This document shows positions 1-8,725 of a stretch of DNA of 37,593 bases, piece after piece; within the stretch, counting starts at the first letter, position 1; the number at the start of each line of letters is the position of its first letter. The notes below the pieces were generated by a model. That model ran no database searches, was not told the origin of the DNA, and saw only the letters and a list, made by a program, of their open reading frames with translations. The translations under genes were made by a program, and so were the position numbers. The DNA is taken from positions 1 to 37,593 of the forward strand of contig JAGOVF010000018.1 of the NCBI GenBank assembly GCA_018060885.1, given 5' to 3'. This DNA is from Oligoflexales bacterium. Lineage in GTDB: Bacteria > Bdellovibrionota_B > Oligoflexia > Oligoflexales > JAGOVF01.

Positions 1-1
1 T

Positions 2-64
2 TGCACAACTCTTTTAGGACTTTTTTATTTTCATACCACACATCTTAATAGGGAGCTCCATTGA
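2..64 (+). CDS. C-terminal end of an upstream gene, possibly mreD (partial)
   Basis: One frame is open from the window edge to a TGA at 62-64 and encodes a hydrophobic tail that includes LLGLFYF. The TGA overlaps the TTG start of mrdA at 61-63 (TTGA), the kind of overlap seen in coupled genes. In many Gram-negative bacteria mreD, a small membrane protein of the elongasome, lies directly before mrdA. That order and the hydrophobic tail are the only basis for the mreD suggestion. Another frame is also open until 48, so this call is tentative. Confidence 0.4.
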   Translation, partial: CTTLLGLFYFHTTHLNRELH

Positions 65-1977
65 GTGGTATACGGCCCCATAGGAAACTTATAATTCCAG
101 AAAGGCGTTTTGCTTGGGCGCAGGGCATAATCCTACTTTGCTTTTTTGCACTCGGTACCCGCCTCTGGTACATACAAATCTTTCGCTCAGAGTATTTCAA
201 AAACGCTTCTTTATATAATTATATTAGAAAAATCGAAATCCCTGCTGCGCGTGGACTCATCTATGATCGAAACGGCCAACTTTTACTTGGGAATCGCATA
301 TCTGCTTCGCTCATCGTTATTCCGCAATTTATTCAAAATCGGGATCAGCTCTTTGAAGATTTATCACGCCTTTTAAATACACCTGTAGACCACTTTCACA
401 CAGCTTTTAAACGCAACCAAGGCCAACCGATATTTTTACCAATTATATTGAAACGCGATCTATCACCTCAAGATATTGCAAAGGTTCAATCGAACCTTCT
501 GCTTTTACCGGGGGTTGATGTACAGTCTCTGCCGGTTAGAGATTATCGATTGCAAGGGTTTGCGCATTTGTTTGGATACTTAACAGAAATTGATGCGAAA
601 CAATTAGCTGAAAAAAATTCAGCCAAAGGCAAAGAAGACTATTGGCCGGGCGACTTAATTGGACGCCATGGTATCGAAGAAAAATTAGAAAAAAGTTTGC
701 GCGGCAAACGCGGGCATAACTATTTGCAAGTCGATGCCCTAGGACGTCAGACACATTCAGAGGCACTCTCTGAAGTCAGTTTTAAAAACAAACAAGCCCT
801 ACCTGGGCATGACGTCAGCTTAACTATAGATCTTGAACTACAAACTGCAGCTCACGATGCATTTAAGGGGAAAAATGGCGCCGTCGTCGTTTTAGACCCT
901 AGATCCGGCGAAGTCATGGCCGTCGTGAGTGAACCTCAGTTCGATCTCGATATTTTTCAGAAGGGAATGAATCACCGAACTTGGCAAAATCTCATATCAA
1001 ATCCCAATAAGCCCCTGCTCGATAAATCTACCGGTGGGCTCTATCCACCCGGAAGCATTTATAAAGCTCTTGTAGCTCTTGCGGCACTCGAAGAAAAAAT
1101 CATCAATGAAAAAAGTAAATTTTACTGTAATGGGCAGTTCAAATTAGGCTCGCAAAGTTTTCATTGTCATCAAAGAAGTGGCCATGGATTGGTTGATCTG
1201 CACGATGCATTAAAATTTTCGTGTGATATTTATTTTTACAATGTTGGTCTAGAACTAAAAGTCGATAAGCTTGCAAAATATGCTAAAGAGTTCGGCTTAG
1301 AAACAAAATTAGGCCTCGATCTCAACATGGAAAAAGTTGGCTTAGTCCCAACCAGTTCCTGGAAGAAAAAGACTTATAATTTGCCCTGGTCTCCCGGAGA
1401 GATGCTACCTGTTGTGATTGGCCAAGGATTCAATACGATGAGCCCCCTTCATATGGCCACACTCTATGCTGCCATTTCAAATGGTGGTTTTATATGGCAG
1501 CCTTATATTGTGAAATCGATCATCGATCACACCGGACGCTTAGTAAAAGAATTTGAGAAAAAATTAATCAAAAAAACCAGTATGGTAAGTCCTGAAAATT
1601 TTGCAATTGTTCGCAAAGCCCTCGCCAGTGTGGTAAGGGACCCAAATGGCACGGGCCATCGATCCTATGTTGAGGGTCATGAAATTGCAGGAAAAACTGG
1701 TACAGTGCAAATTGTCAATCTTGGGAAGTTTAAAAGCCATGAAGACGTAAGTAGCCTTTGGCGAGAACATGCTATTTTTGCTGCCTTTAGCCCGGTTGAA
1801 AACGCAGAAATTGTGGTCTTAGTTATGAGTGAACATGATAAAGCAGGAGGGGGTGGAAAGGCCGCTGCACCTGTCGCACAAAAAATATTTGCCAAGTACT
1901 ATGAATTGAAACAAAGTCGCGCGAAAAAACAAATTCAACAAGTCAAAAATCTCACAATAAGGAAAAGCAGCCATTAG
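61..1977 (+). CDS. mrdA: Penicillin-binding protein 2 (peptidoglycan D,D-transpeptidase)
   Basis: This is the class B PBP of the elongasome, which cross-links peptidoglycan on the periplasmic side during side-wall growth. The 638-residue protein has one N-terminal TM segment (about residues 19-38), a pedestal/dimerisation domain and a C-terminal transpeptidase domain. All three active-site motifs are visible: SxxK at S332-K335 within PPGSIYK, the S-C-D triad at 387-389, and KTG at 545-547. The length is normal for PBP2. The start is TTG at 61, preceded by a GGGAG ribosome-binding site, and it overlaps the stop of the preceding frame. rodA follows with overlapping stop and start signals, so the two are almost certainly co-translated. 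PBP2 and RodA act as a pair, RodA polymerising glycan and PBP2 cross-linking it. Confidence 0.95.
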   Translation: MSGIRPHRKLIIPERRFAWAQGIILLCFFALGTRLWYIQIFRSEYFKNASLYNYIRKIEIPAARGLIYDRNGQLLLGNRISASLIVIPQFIQNRDQLFEDLSRLLNTPVDHFHTAFKRNQGQPIFLPIILKRDLSPQDIAKVQSNLLLLPGVDVQSLPVRDYRLQGFAHLFGYLTEIDAKQLAEKNSAKGKEDYWPGDLIGRHGIEEKLEKSLRGKRGHNYLQVDALGRQTHSEALSEVSFKNKQALPGHDVSLTIDLELQTAAHDAFKGKNGAVVVLDPRSGEVMAVVSEPQFDLDIFQKGMNHRTWQNLISNPNKPLLDKSTGGLYPPGSIYKALVALAALEEKIINEKSKFYCNGQFKLGSQSFHCHQRSGHGLVDLHDALKFSCDIYFYNVGLELKVDKLAKYAKEFGLETKLGLDLNMEKVGLVPTSSWKKKTYNLPWSPGEMLPVVIGQGFNTMSPLHMATLYAAISNGGFIWQPYIVKSIIDHTGRLVKEFEKKLIKKTSMVSPENFAIVRKALASVVRDPNGTGHRSYVEGHEIAGKTGTVQIVNLGKFKSHEDVSSLWREHAIFAAFSPVENAEIVVLVMSEHDKAGGGGKAAAPVAQKIFAKYYELKQSRAKKQIQQVKNLTIRKSSH

Positions 1978-3115
1978 TAGTTTTTACCACAAAAACTTTG
2001 CACCTAATCCACAGTATAAAGGTTTAAATCTTGTACCTTGGTTGATTGGCCTTTGGGTAGTTTTGACCTTAATAGGATTAGTCAATCTCTACTCCGCAAC
2101 TTTAGGCCAGGAAATTTTTTTCTCTCAATTGCGACACACAGTAATTGGCGCAATTTTTCTTATGTTAGTTGCATTTGCGATACCTATAGGATTTTTTAAT
2201 CATAAGGCTTACAGCATTTTTGCCTTCGTACTTTGCATGTTGTTTTTAGTCATTTTTATAGGAGACGATGCTGGCGGATCACAGCGGTGGATAAAAATCG
2301 CCGGCTTTCGTTGGCAACCTTCTGAGTTTGCCAAAATGTCCGTCGCTCTCTTAGTAGCTCGATATATTTATTTACATCAAAATGTAAGACCTTATACCTT
2401 AAAAAATCTTTTACCTTTGTTAGCTATACTAGGCCTACTTTTTTTCGCAATATTTATACAACCTGATTTAGGAACCGCCGGCGCCTGTTTAATTATTGCG
2501 ACTTGCCAAATTGCATTTTTACGACTCGATATAAAAAGCTTAAGCATCGCCTCGATCATAGGACTAGTGACTGTTATAAATATTTGGATTTTTGGACTAA
2601 GACCTTACCAAAAACTGCGCGTTCTGAATCTTTTTAATCCCGACCACGACCCTACAGGTTCTGGCTATAATGCGCTGCAATCTCTAATCACCATCGGTAG
2701 TGGCGGTTTGTGGGGAAAAGGCTATCTTCAAGGGACACAAACGCACCTAAAATTTTTACCGGCTCGCCATACGGATTTCATTTTCTCCGTATTTGCAGAA
2801 GAACATGGCTTTTTGTCGTCATTGCTATTCCTAATACTTATTGCTGCATATATTTATATTGCTTTGGAGATTGCTCGATATGCGAAAAATGTATTTTCGA
2901 TGCTTGCTGCAATTGGGGTTGCTGGAATACTTTTTAGTGAAACTTTGATCAATATCGCCATGGTTTTAGGAGCTTTTCCGGTCGTTGGCATTCCCCTGCC
3001 ATTTTTCTCTTATGGTGGCTCATCCTTGTTATTGATTGCAGGCTGCACCGGTATTTTAATTGCTGTGGATCGAGAAAGCAAAGGTAAACGAGCTTTCTTT
3101 AATGTTATAAAATAG
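1973..3115 (+). CDS. rodA: RodA, SEDS-family peptidoglycan glycosyltransferase
   Basis: RodA polymerises lipid II into glycan strands in the elongasome, in complex with PBP2. The protein is very hydrophobic with about ten TM segments. SEDS signatures are present: WQPSEFAKM, QPDLGTAG, the loop ARHTDFIFSV and the C-terminal PLPFFSYGGSS. The first canonical start in this frame is TTG at 2042, but it has no ribosome-binding site and would begin inside the first TM helix. The frame is open back to 1961. An ATT at 1973 lies 9 nt after AAGGA and overlaps the mrdA stop (ATTAG). Starting there adds 23 residues (380 in total) and gives the short cytoplasmic N-terminus normal for RodA. The ATT start is an inference; the identity of the protein is secure. 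Confidence 0.93.
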   Translation: MSSFYHKNFAPNPQYKGLNLVPWLIGLWVVLTLIGLVNLYSATLGQEIFFSQLRHTVIGAIFLMLVAFAIPIGFFNHKAYSIFAFVLCMLFLVIFIGDDAGGSQRWIKIAGFRWQPSEFAKMSVALLVARYIYLHQNVRPYTLKNLLPLLAILGLLFFAIFIQPDLGTAGACLIIATCQIAFLRLDIKSLSIASIIGLVTVINIWIFGLRPYQKLRVLNLFNPDHDPTGSGYNALQSLITIGSGGLWGKGYLQGTQTHLKFLPARHTDFIFSVFAEEHGFLSSLLFLILIAAYIYIALEIARYAKNVFSMLAAIGVAGILFSETLINIAMVLGAFPVVGIPLPFFSYGGSSLLLIAGCTGILIAVDRESKGKRAFFNVIK

Positions 3116-3130
3116 AAAAGGTGCTTATAA

Positions 3131-4150
3131 ATGAGTTCTTCTCTTTCATCTTCTCAAACGCTAGAGAGTATTTACCATAGACTTCGAAATGCAGATCAAA
3201 ACACTTTTCTAAAACATTGCGAAAAAGAAGCACCTGAAGTTCTAATGAAAAGCTCGAAGAAAAATGGGCTTCGTTACTACCGAGGAAAAGTTAGAGAGCT
3301 CTTTAGCAATCGTAAAAAAGTATATATCTGGCATTCAGATCGCCTCAGTGCTTTTGATCGCCACATTTGCTGTGTGCCGTACAAAGGTCTAATCCTAAAT
3401 GAGATCAATTGTTTTTGGCTCAAAAAATCTGCTGATATTATGGCTACACACTTTCTAGATAAACCGCACAGCCGGGTTCTTCTCGCAGTGAAAACTCAAC
3501 CCATTAAAATAGAGGTTGTTGTGCGCGCTTATTTGGCTGGCAGCATGTTAAGAGATTACTTAAAAGGACAGCGGCAATTTTCCGATCAGTTGTTGCCAGA
3601 TGGACTTAAAGCCTACTGTAAACTGCCCTCGCCCATCGTCACTCCTACAACAAAGGCAGAGGTCTACCAGCATGATGCGCCAATTAGTCCAAGCGAAATT
3701 ATACGCCAAGGATTTTGTACGGAAGATCAGTGGCAGCAAATCACAACAAAAAGTTTAGAGCTTTTCACTTTAGGGCAGAAAGTTTTTGCTGAACACGCGT
3801 GGCTATTAGTCGACACAAAATATGAATTTGGGATGACTCAGTCTGGAGAGTTGCTGCTTATTGACGAAATACATACCCCCGATTCAAGTCGACTCTGGGC
3901 TGAAACGAGCTACCTTGAATGTATTAGCTCTGGATTGGCCCCTGAAATGTTTGATAAAGAAAATATTCGCAGATTTCTCGCTTCAAAAGGATTTATAGGC
4001 GAAGGCGATATTCCGCTCATACCAAATAATCTCATTCTCGACTTAGCTGAAACATATCTCAAAGTCGCTGAAACTTTATTAGGAAAAAAACTATCTATAG
4101 TAAATAATGAAGTTCCGTTTAGTTTCGAAACGCTTGCGCCAATCTACTGA
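3131..4150 (+). CDS. purC: Phosphoribosylaminoimidazole-succinocarboxamide synthase (SAICAR synthetase)
   Basis: PurC joins aspartate to CAIR using ATP, a step of de novo purine synthesis in the cytoplasm. Recognisable family blocks are the N-terminal RGKVRELF, VVRAYLAGSMLRDY around residue 135, and LLIDEIHTPDSSR in the C-terminal half, which is the classic PurC signature. At 339 residues it is longer than the about 240-residue E. coli enzyme and closer to the longer, roughly 300-residue type. The ATG at 3131 follows AAAGGTG at good spacing and lies 15 nt after rodA, so it may be co-transcribed with the elongasome genes although the functions are unrelated. Its 3' end overlaps the convergent gene at 4119 by 32 bp. 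Confidence 0.95.
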   Translation: MSSSLSSSQTLESIYHRLRNADQNTFLKHCEKEAPEVLMKSSKKNGLRYYRGKVRELFSNRKKVYIWHSDRLSAFDRHICCVPYKGLILNEINCFWLKKSADIMATHFLDKPHSRVLLAVKTQPIKIEVVVRAYLAGSMLRDYLKGQRQFSDQLLPDGLKAYCKLPSPIVTPTTKAEVYQHDAPISPSEIIRQGFCTEDQWQQITTKSLELFTLGQKVFAEHAWLLVDTKYEFGMTQSGELLLIDEIHTPDSSRLWAETSYLECISSGLAPEMFDKENIRRFLASKGFIGEGDIPLIPNNLILDLAETYLKVAETLLGKKLSIVNNEVPFSFETLAPIY

Positions 4151-6341
4151 GTTCCGATAAATAAGGCTTTGCAGCTGCGGGAGCAATTTCATGAGCCCTC
4201 GCAAAAGAATTAGCCGCTGCGTTAAAATTATTCTGCTCGTATAACAACAGACCTACTCTAAACCACCAATCGACCATGACAGATAAATGAACATCTGTAT
4301 CGATATCGGTATTAAATATTGAATCTATTTGACTATCACTACTAAACTTTAGATCGCCTTTTATTAATAGTAAATACTGTAGAAAGAAAGGCAGCTTTGC
4401 ATTTTTATCTAAGTGTCTGTCACTTTGTAACGGCGCTTTCGCTAGATTGTTACCAGCATAGCGTAGCCATAAATCCGCGTTTTCTATATTTTGATTATCC
4501 AATTGCTTGCGGAAATGCACACTATACATGAGTCTAGCTCCCCAAAAAGATTTTTGGGCTTCTTCATCCAAAGCACCTAAAACTCGGGTTTTAGCCTCCC
4601 TCAGCCCACAATGAGCGTAGATGTCATGTAAGAGCAATTTCGCATAAACATCATCGAGGTTTTTGGGCGGCCATTGTATGGTTTTTTCTAAGTCGCTTGA
4701 TATTGCAAGACAAGACTCGAAGTCAATATTCGCTTGCAAGGACTGACGAAATCTTATTCTTACATCATTGACTAAGTCGGTTTTGATATTTGGATCAATC
4801 GCTCTTTGCCAGTTTGTAAACTCAAATTTAGCATCCCAATGTATGGGCTGTCTTAATCGAAGAGACCAATCAGCTTCCGAAACTGCAAGATCTACCCTAC
4901 TGTGTGGGCATACATCACCAAATACGCCTTTTGAATGATAGAGAGTGTTGGCATAGGCACTTAAATTCCCGTCGAAAACATTCTTATTTAAATAGCTTTT
5001 CCACTCAATCAGGTTTTCTTCTAAAGATATTTTCGTCACATCAATTAAACTTTCACCACTATAAATTGCGAGTAAAGCTTCGGGGCCAAATTTCATTATC
5101 AAATAGCTTAAAAAAGATTCTGCGAGTGAGTATGACTGAGCTCCAGCTTCTAACCAAAAGCCAAAGCCGAAAAGCCGAGACAAGTCTTTTTCTGGTTCTT
5201 TTTTTAATATCGCGTGGGCCGATTCATGAACCCCAACGTATCTCATTCTTGGCGCTAAAACATTTGCCAGTCCTTCTGTTATGGACATATTCGGATGGAA
5301 GCCCAAGCCACCAAATGCAAATTCGGCGCTCAATGCATGCACCAACTCATGACGAAGACTGCTATGAGGCAAAGTCTCTAAGTTAATGTGGATAGTCGGC
5401 GTAAACACATCTGCGACATCAGTGCCACCACCACCAAACCAAAGCTTTTTGCTGCGAGCGTCGGGGTAGACATAAATACCAATTGAAGCATGATTTTTAA
5501 TGTTGAGGCTCTGACGCAATTCATGAATATGGAACTCTGCTTCTTGAGCGAGTTTGTGATAATCGCTTTTTTTAGCTTCATCACCCGAATAGAACAAAGT
5601 GAAACCTTCGCCCTCTATTTTTGCTTTTAAGCGAGACTGTAGAAGAGTTTGTCCAACACCTAAGCTTGAAAAGAATTGAAATGCGATATTGATTAGGATT
5701 AAGACGAAAAAAAGAAGCGCTATAGACTTGATCGTGAGTTCTTTCTTTTTAGTTACTATAAAAAGTAAAAGTGCCGCGTACAGAAAATAAATACAACGCG
5801 CTGCTACAATTTCTGTATCTACCTCTATTAAATAGTCATAAATAGGTCCGTGTAAAAAGCCGTAAAAAAGACCATTAATACGTTTTTGTGGAAAAACATA
5901 GATCAGTGCAAGTAGACTGATAAAAACAAAGAGGTTTAATACAAGGTGAATTAAAACTATCTTTTTAAAGCTGCTAGTTTTTTGAAGTTTAGCTTGATAA
6001 TAAGTAGTCAGAAACAAAGCCAGTAACCATGCCGTTGGGACTAGCAAAATATACCAAAACAGAAATCCAGTTTGGCTGCAATGACAGGCATCAAAAAAGA
6101 ATGCTGCTATAGAAGGCAGAGCCAGGAGGATGAGGCCAAAGAAGAACCAACACAAGTTTTTTGCCGCAAGAGAGCCTGAATTTCTCCGCAAGATATAAGC
6201 ATCAATTGGCGGAAAAAAAAGAATAAGCACATAGGACAGAATAAGGCTGTATTCGTACTCAAAATTTCTAGAAACTTGGAAGCTTAACGGTGCACAAGCA
6301 CAAAAAATGATGAGTAAAACGCGGCAAATAATATTCCACAT
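4119..6341 (-). CDS. Multi-TM protein with a gluzincin-like HExxH peptidase domain
   Basis: I do not recognise a named family for this 740-residue protein. Residues 1 to about 230 form seven or more TM helices. A soluble region follows with HELVH at 331-335 and a second motif, ITEGLANVL, whose E356 lies 21 residues after the second histidine. This HExxH...E layout is that of gluzincin (MA clan) metallopeptidases, so H331, H335 and E356 are the likely zinc ligands and E332 the catalytic residue. The C-terminal 300 residues are helical and end in a TPR-like repeat (NNFNAAANSFARAHEIAP). The topology suggests a membrane-anchored peptidase, perhaps acting on envelope proteins; the substrate is unknown. 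It starts 15 nt after the upstream small gene, so the two probably form an operon. Its 3' end overlaps purC by 32 bp. Confidence 0.85.
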   Translation of the reverse strand: MWNIICRVLLIIFCACAPLSFQVSRNFEYEYSLILSYVLILFFPPIDAYILRRNSGSLAAKNLCWFFFGLILLALPSIAAFFFDACHCSQTGFLFWYILLVPTAWLLALFLTTYYQAKLQKTSSFKKIVLIHLVLNLFVFISLLALIYVFPQKRINGLFYGFLHGPIYDYLIEVDTEIVAARCIYFLYAALLLFIVTKKKELTIKSIALLFFVLILINIAFQFFSSLGVGQTLLQSRLKAKIEGEGFTLFYSGDEAKKSDYHKLAQEAEFHIHELRQSLNIKNHASIGIYVYPDARSKKLWFGGGGTDVADVFTPTIHINLETLPHSSLRHELVHALSAEFAFGGLGFHPNMSITEGLANVLAPRMRYVGVHESAHAILKKEPEKDLSRLFGFGFWLEAGAQSYSLAESFLSYLIMKFGPEALLAIYSGESLIDVTKISLEENLIEWKSYLNKNVFDGNLSAYANTLYHSKGVFGDVCPHSRVDLAVSEADWSLRLRQPIHWDAKFEFTNWQRAIDPNIKTDLVNDVRIRFRQSLQANIDFESCLAISSDLEKTIQWPPKNLDDVYAKLLLHDIYAHCGLREAKTRVLGALDEEAQKSFWGARLMYSVHFRKQLDNQNIENADLWLRYAGNNLAKAPLQSDRHLDKNAKLPFFLQYLLLIKGDLKFSSDSQIDSIFNTDIDTDVHLSVMVDWWFRVGLLLYEQNNFNAAANSFARAHEIAPAAAKPYLSELSRLAQAFRN

Positions 6342-6356
6342 TAAGTATTCAAATTT

Positions 6357-6806
6357 CTATAGGTTTCTAAAAAAATTCCACTGCCGCGATCCATGGCGGC
6401 AGACGGCGAGTATCTGGCTTTGTTTGTTTTTAACGATGCTACGAAATTTTTTATTTTCTTGTAGATAGGTTGCACTGTGTTTAGTTTCTATATCCACAAG
6501 AGCCTGCCTAAAATAGCGTAGCAAGTGCGCGACGCGCACGGAGAAGGAACAATTGATTGCCGAATTTCCATCTAAAGAAAGGCTGCTCATTGCCGCGAAA
6601 TCTAATAAAACTTCTTGGAGATCACCGCTATATAAAACATCGGCAAATACCTGAAGCTGATTAATTTTTTGACTAATGATATTTGCAGTTTCGTCTTTGT
6701 AGACACTGGCCTGATAATACAGAAGCTGATGTTGAATATCATTTAAGGTTTCGTGACAGAGATCAAAAACTTCGAGCATGACATCATAACTTTGGAATTG
6801 CCCCAT
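6357..6806 (-). CDS. Small helical protein of unknown function
   Basis: This 149-residue protein has no motif I recognise. It is predicted to be mostly alpha-helical (runs such as LEVFDLCHETLNDIQHQLL and VAHLLRYFRQALVDIE), with no signal peptide or TM segment, so it is probably cytoplasmic. The open frame extends upstream to 6863, but the ATG at 6806 is preceded by a strong GAGGAG site at good spacing, so I chose that start. The stop lies 15 nt before the membrane peptidase-like gene, which suggests co-transcription and possibly a related role. Confidence 0.75.
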   Translation of the reverse strand: MGQFQSYDVMLEVFDLCHETLNDIQHQLLYYQASVYKDETANIISQKINQLQVFADVLYSGDLQEVLLDFAAMSSLSLDGNSAINCSFSVRVAHLLRYFRQALVDIETKHSATYLQENKKFRSIVKNKQSQILAVCRHGSRQWNFFRNL

Positions 6807-7021
6807 GGTTTCTTCTCCTCTGCCTTTGAAAATCGAAACTCTTTTTGGTGAAAATTTCTGCAAAATTTATGTTCTTCTTCTTTTCATCATAACAAACCCC
6901 ACCCAAGCACTGTCAAACCATAGGCCAACTTCATTTTTGGCATAAGCATGGCTACTAGGAAAAAATTGCCTCAAATCCAATGATTATGGATAAAGAATAA
7001 AAGGGATGGTATAGCTTATCT

Positions 7022-7894
7022 ATGGACTATGAATTGCTTGATAGCGGTGATGGCAAAAAGTTTGAAAAGGTTGGGGACTATTACCTCATTCGACCTGCCG
7101 CGGGAGCCGTCTGGCAGAAGAGCCTGCCAGAAAGTGCCTGGCAAAAAGCGGATAGTGAGTTCGACCGTCTTTCTAGCCGCGACGGTCTCTGGAAAAAACT
7201 CAAAAGACCCTTACCAGATGAGTGGATTATCTCTTTAAACAAGCAAAAGCTTTTGATCAAACCCACCGATTTCGGGCACTTAGGTCTGTTTGCTGAACAA
7301 CAAGAAAATTGGCAGAGCATTACTGATTTGGTTAAAAAACACCTCACGAGTCGAAGCGACTGCCAGGTCTTAAATCTGTTTGCCTATACTGGGGGTTCGA
7401 CCATTGCAGCATTGAAAGGCGGCGCTTCGCTTGTGCATTTAGATGCTTCGAAAACTTCCGTAGAGTGGGCAAAACAAAATGTCCAGCTCAATGAACTCCA
7501 GGACCACCCCATACGCTACATAGTCGATGACGCTACTAAGTTTGTGCTGCGTGAAGCAAAACGCGAAAAATTCTACCATGGTATTATTCTCGATCCACCT
7601 TCTTATGGGCGCGGTAATAAGGGCCAAATTTGGAAAATAGAAGACGATCTCTGTAATCTACTTGGTCATATCAAAGCCATTCTTGCCAAGGATTTTTCAT
7701 TTGTACTTTTAAGTGCACATTCTCAAGGTTATTCTCCTATTGCATTAAAAAACCTCTTGATACAAAAATTTGGTAGGTCTGAGAAGTATCAATATGAATG
7801 TGGCGAAATGCTTATTAAATCAAAACGCGAAAGTGAAGAACTAGGATATCCTCTACCAAGCGGTGCCTATTGCTTTCTAACTCAGAAAAATTAA
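7022..7894 (+). CDS. Class I SAM-dependent methyltransferase, RlmI/RlmK-like
   Basis: This predicted cytosolic methyltransferase of 290 residues has a short N-terminal beta region (YYLIRPAAGAVW) followed by a Rossmann fold. The SAM-binding motif I is VLNLFAYTGGSTIAAL near residue 120, the acidic end of strand 2 is VHLDASK, and motif IV is ILDPPSYGRG near residue 190. DPPSY-type motifs are typical of the RlmI/RlmK group that methylates 23S rRNA; the exact target base cannot be read from sequence. The N-terminal PUA domain of RlmI is not evident. The next gene, a SpoU-type RNA methyltransferase, begins 6 nt later, so the pair looks like an RNA-modification operon. Confidence 0.88.
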   Translation: MDYELLDSGDGKKFEKVGDYYLIRPAAGAVWQKSLPESAWQKADSEFDRLSSRDGLWKKLKRPLPDEWIISLNKQKLLIKPTDFGHLGLFAEQQENWQSITDLVKKHLTSRSDCQVLNLFAYTGGSTIAALKGGASLVHLDASKTSVEWAKQNVQLNELQDHPIRYIVDDATKFVLREAKREKFYHGIILDPPSYGRGNKGQIWKIEDDLCNLLGHIKAILAKDFSFVLLSAHSQGYSPIALKNLLIQKFGRSEKYQYECGEMLIKSKRESEELGYPLPSGAYCFLTQKN

Positions 7895-7900
7895 TTCACG

Positions 7901-8725
7901 ATGATTTACGAATCTATTAGCAGTCCACAAAATGAAAAAATTAAGTCAATAGTACGATTGCGTGAAAACAGTCGCGAACGCAGAAAACAAAGGCTTTTTG
8001 TCGTGGAAGGGCTTAGAGAAATAAATATCGCCTTAAATAACGGCTACCTGATTGAAGAATTTTATTTCCAGCATGAAAGTGTATTTTTAGACTATAAATC
8101 CAAACTTGCCAAACAATGCAAATGTTATTTAGTTCATGAAAATCTTAGCAAAAAAATAGCGGTCCGCGAGGATACTTTCGCAGGCATCGCAGTCTTTGCA
8201 GAAAAAGAAGCGATCAATCTTTCTACACTCAAGCTGCTGTCGGAAGATTGTACGTTAATACTAGAAGGCGTCGAAAAACCTGGAAATATTGGCGCAGTCT
8301 TTCGCACTGCGAATGCCTTAGGCATACAAAGAATAATACTATTAAAAGATCACTTCGATTTTTATAACCCAAACACAATCAGAAGCAGTTTAGGAGCTGT
8401 CTTTAGCACTCCGCATCTATCTTGCACTATTGATGAGTTACGCGCTTTCAAAAGCCAAAATAATCTTCAACTCTTTGCCACATTTTTATCTAAAAAAAGC
8501 CAGGCGCTTAATAAAATAAGCTTTCCAGCTCAAGTCCTAGTTGCTTTTGGATCAGAAGCGCAGGGGCTTAGTCCTGAAATCGAAGCACTTGCCGATCAAT
8601 TTATTATTATTCCGCAGTTAGGGGAAGTGGACTCGCTAAATATTGCAAATTCAGCTGCAATTATAATGTGGGAGCTACGTCGTAATAATTTAGATCGAGA
8701 TCAGTTCAAAACTAATCTTTCTTAA
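7901..8725 (+). CDS. TrmH/SpoU-family RNA 2'-O-methyltransferase
   Basis: The 274-residue protein has the two-part layout of the family. The N-terminal substrate-binding domain contains RRKQRLFVVEGLREI. The C-terminal SPOUT catalytic domain carries the three family motifs: motif 1 around EKPGNIGAVFRTANALG (the asparagine and arginine of NxGxxxRT are present), motif 2 around FGSEAQGLS, and motif 3 at VDSLNIANSAAIIMWE. Such enzymes methylate the 2'-OH of ribose in rRNA or tRNA using SAM bound in a trefoil knot. It most resembles the 23S rRNA-modifying RlmB/TsnR branch, but the target is not certain. It follows the class I methyltransferase by 6 nt. Its end overlaps the convergent HTTM gene by 14 bp. 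Confidence 0.92.
   Translation: MIYESISSPQNEKIKSIVRLRENSRERRKQRLFVVEGLREINIALNNGYLIEEFYFQHESVFLDYKSKLAKQCKCYLVHENLSKKIAVREDTFAGIAVFAEKEAINLSTLKLLSEDCTLILEGVEKPGNIGAVFRTANALGIQRIILLKDHFDFYNPNTIRSSLGAVFSTPHLSCTIDELRAFKSQNNLQLFATFLSKKSQALNKISFPAQVLVAFGSEAQGLSPEIEALADQFIIIPQLGEVDSLNIANSAAIIMWELRRNNLDRDQFKTNLS

Noticed and set aside
4904-5386. A 160-residue plus-strand frame
   Set aside because: It lies antisense inside the HExxH membrane protein gene, has no recognisable motif and no ribosome-binding site.
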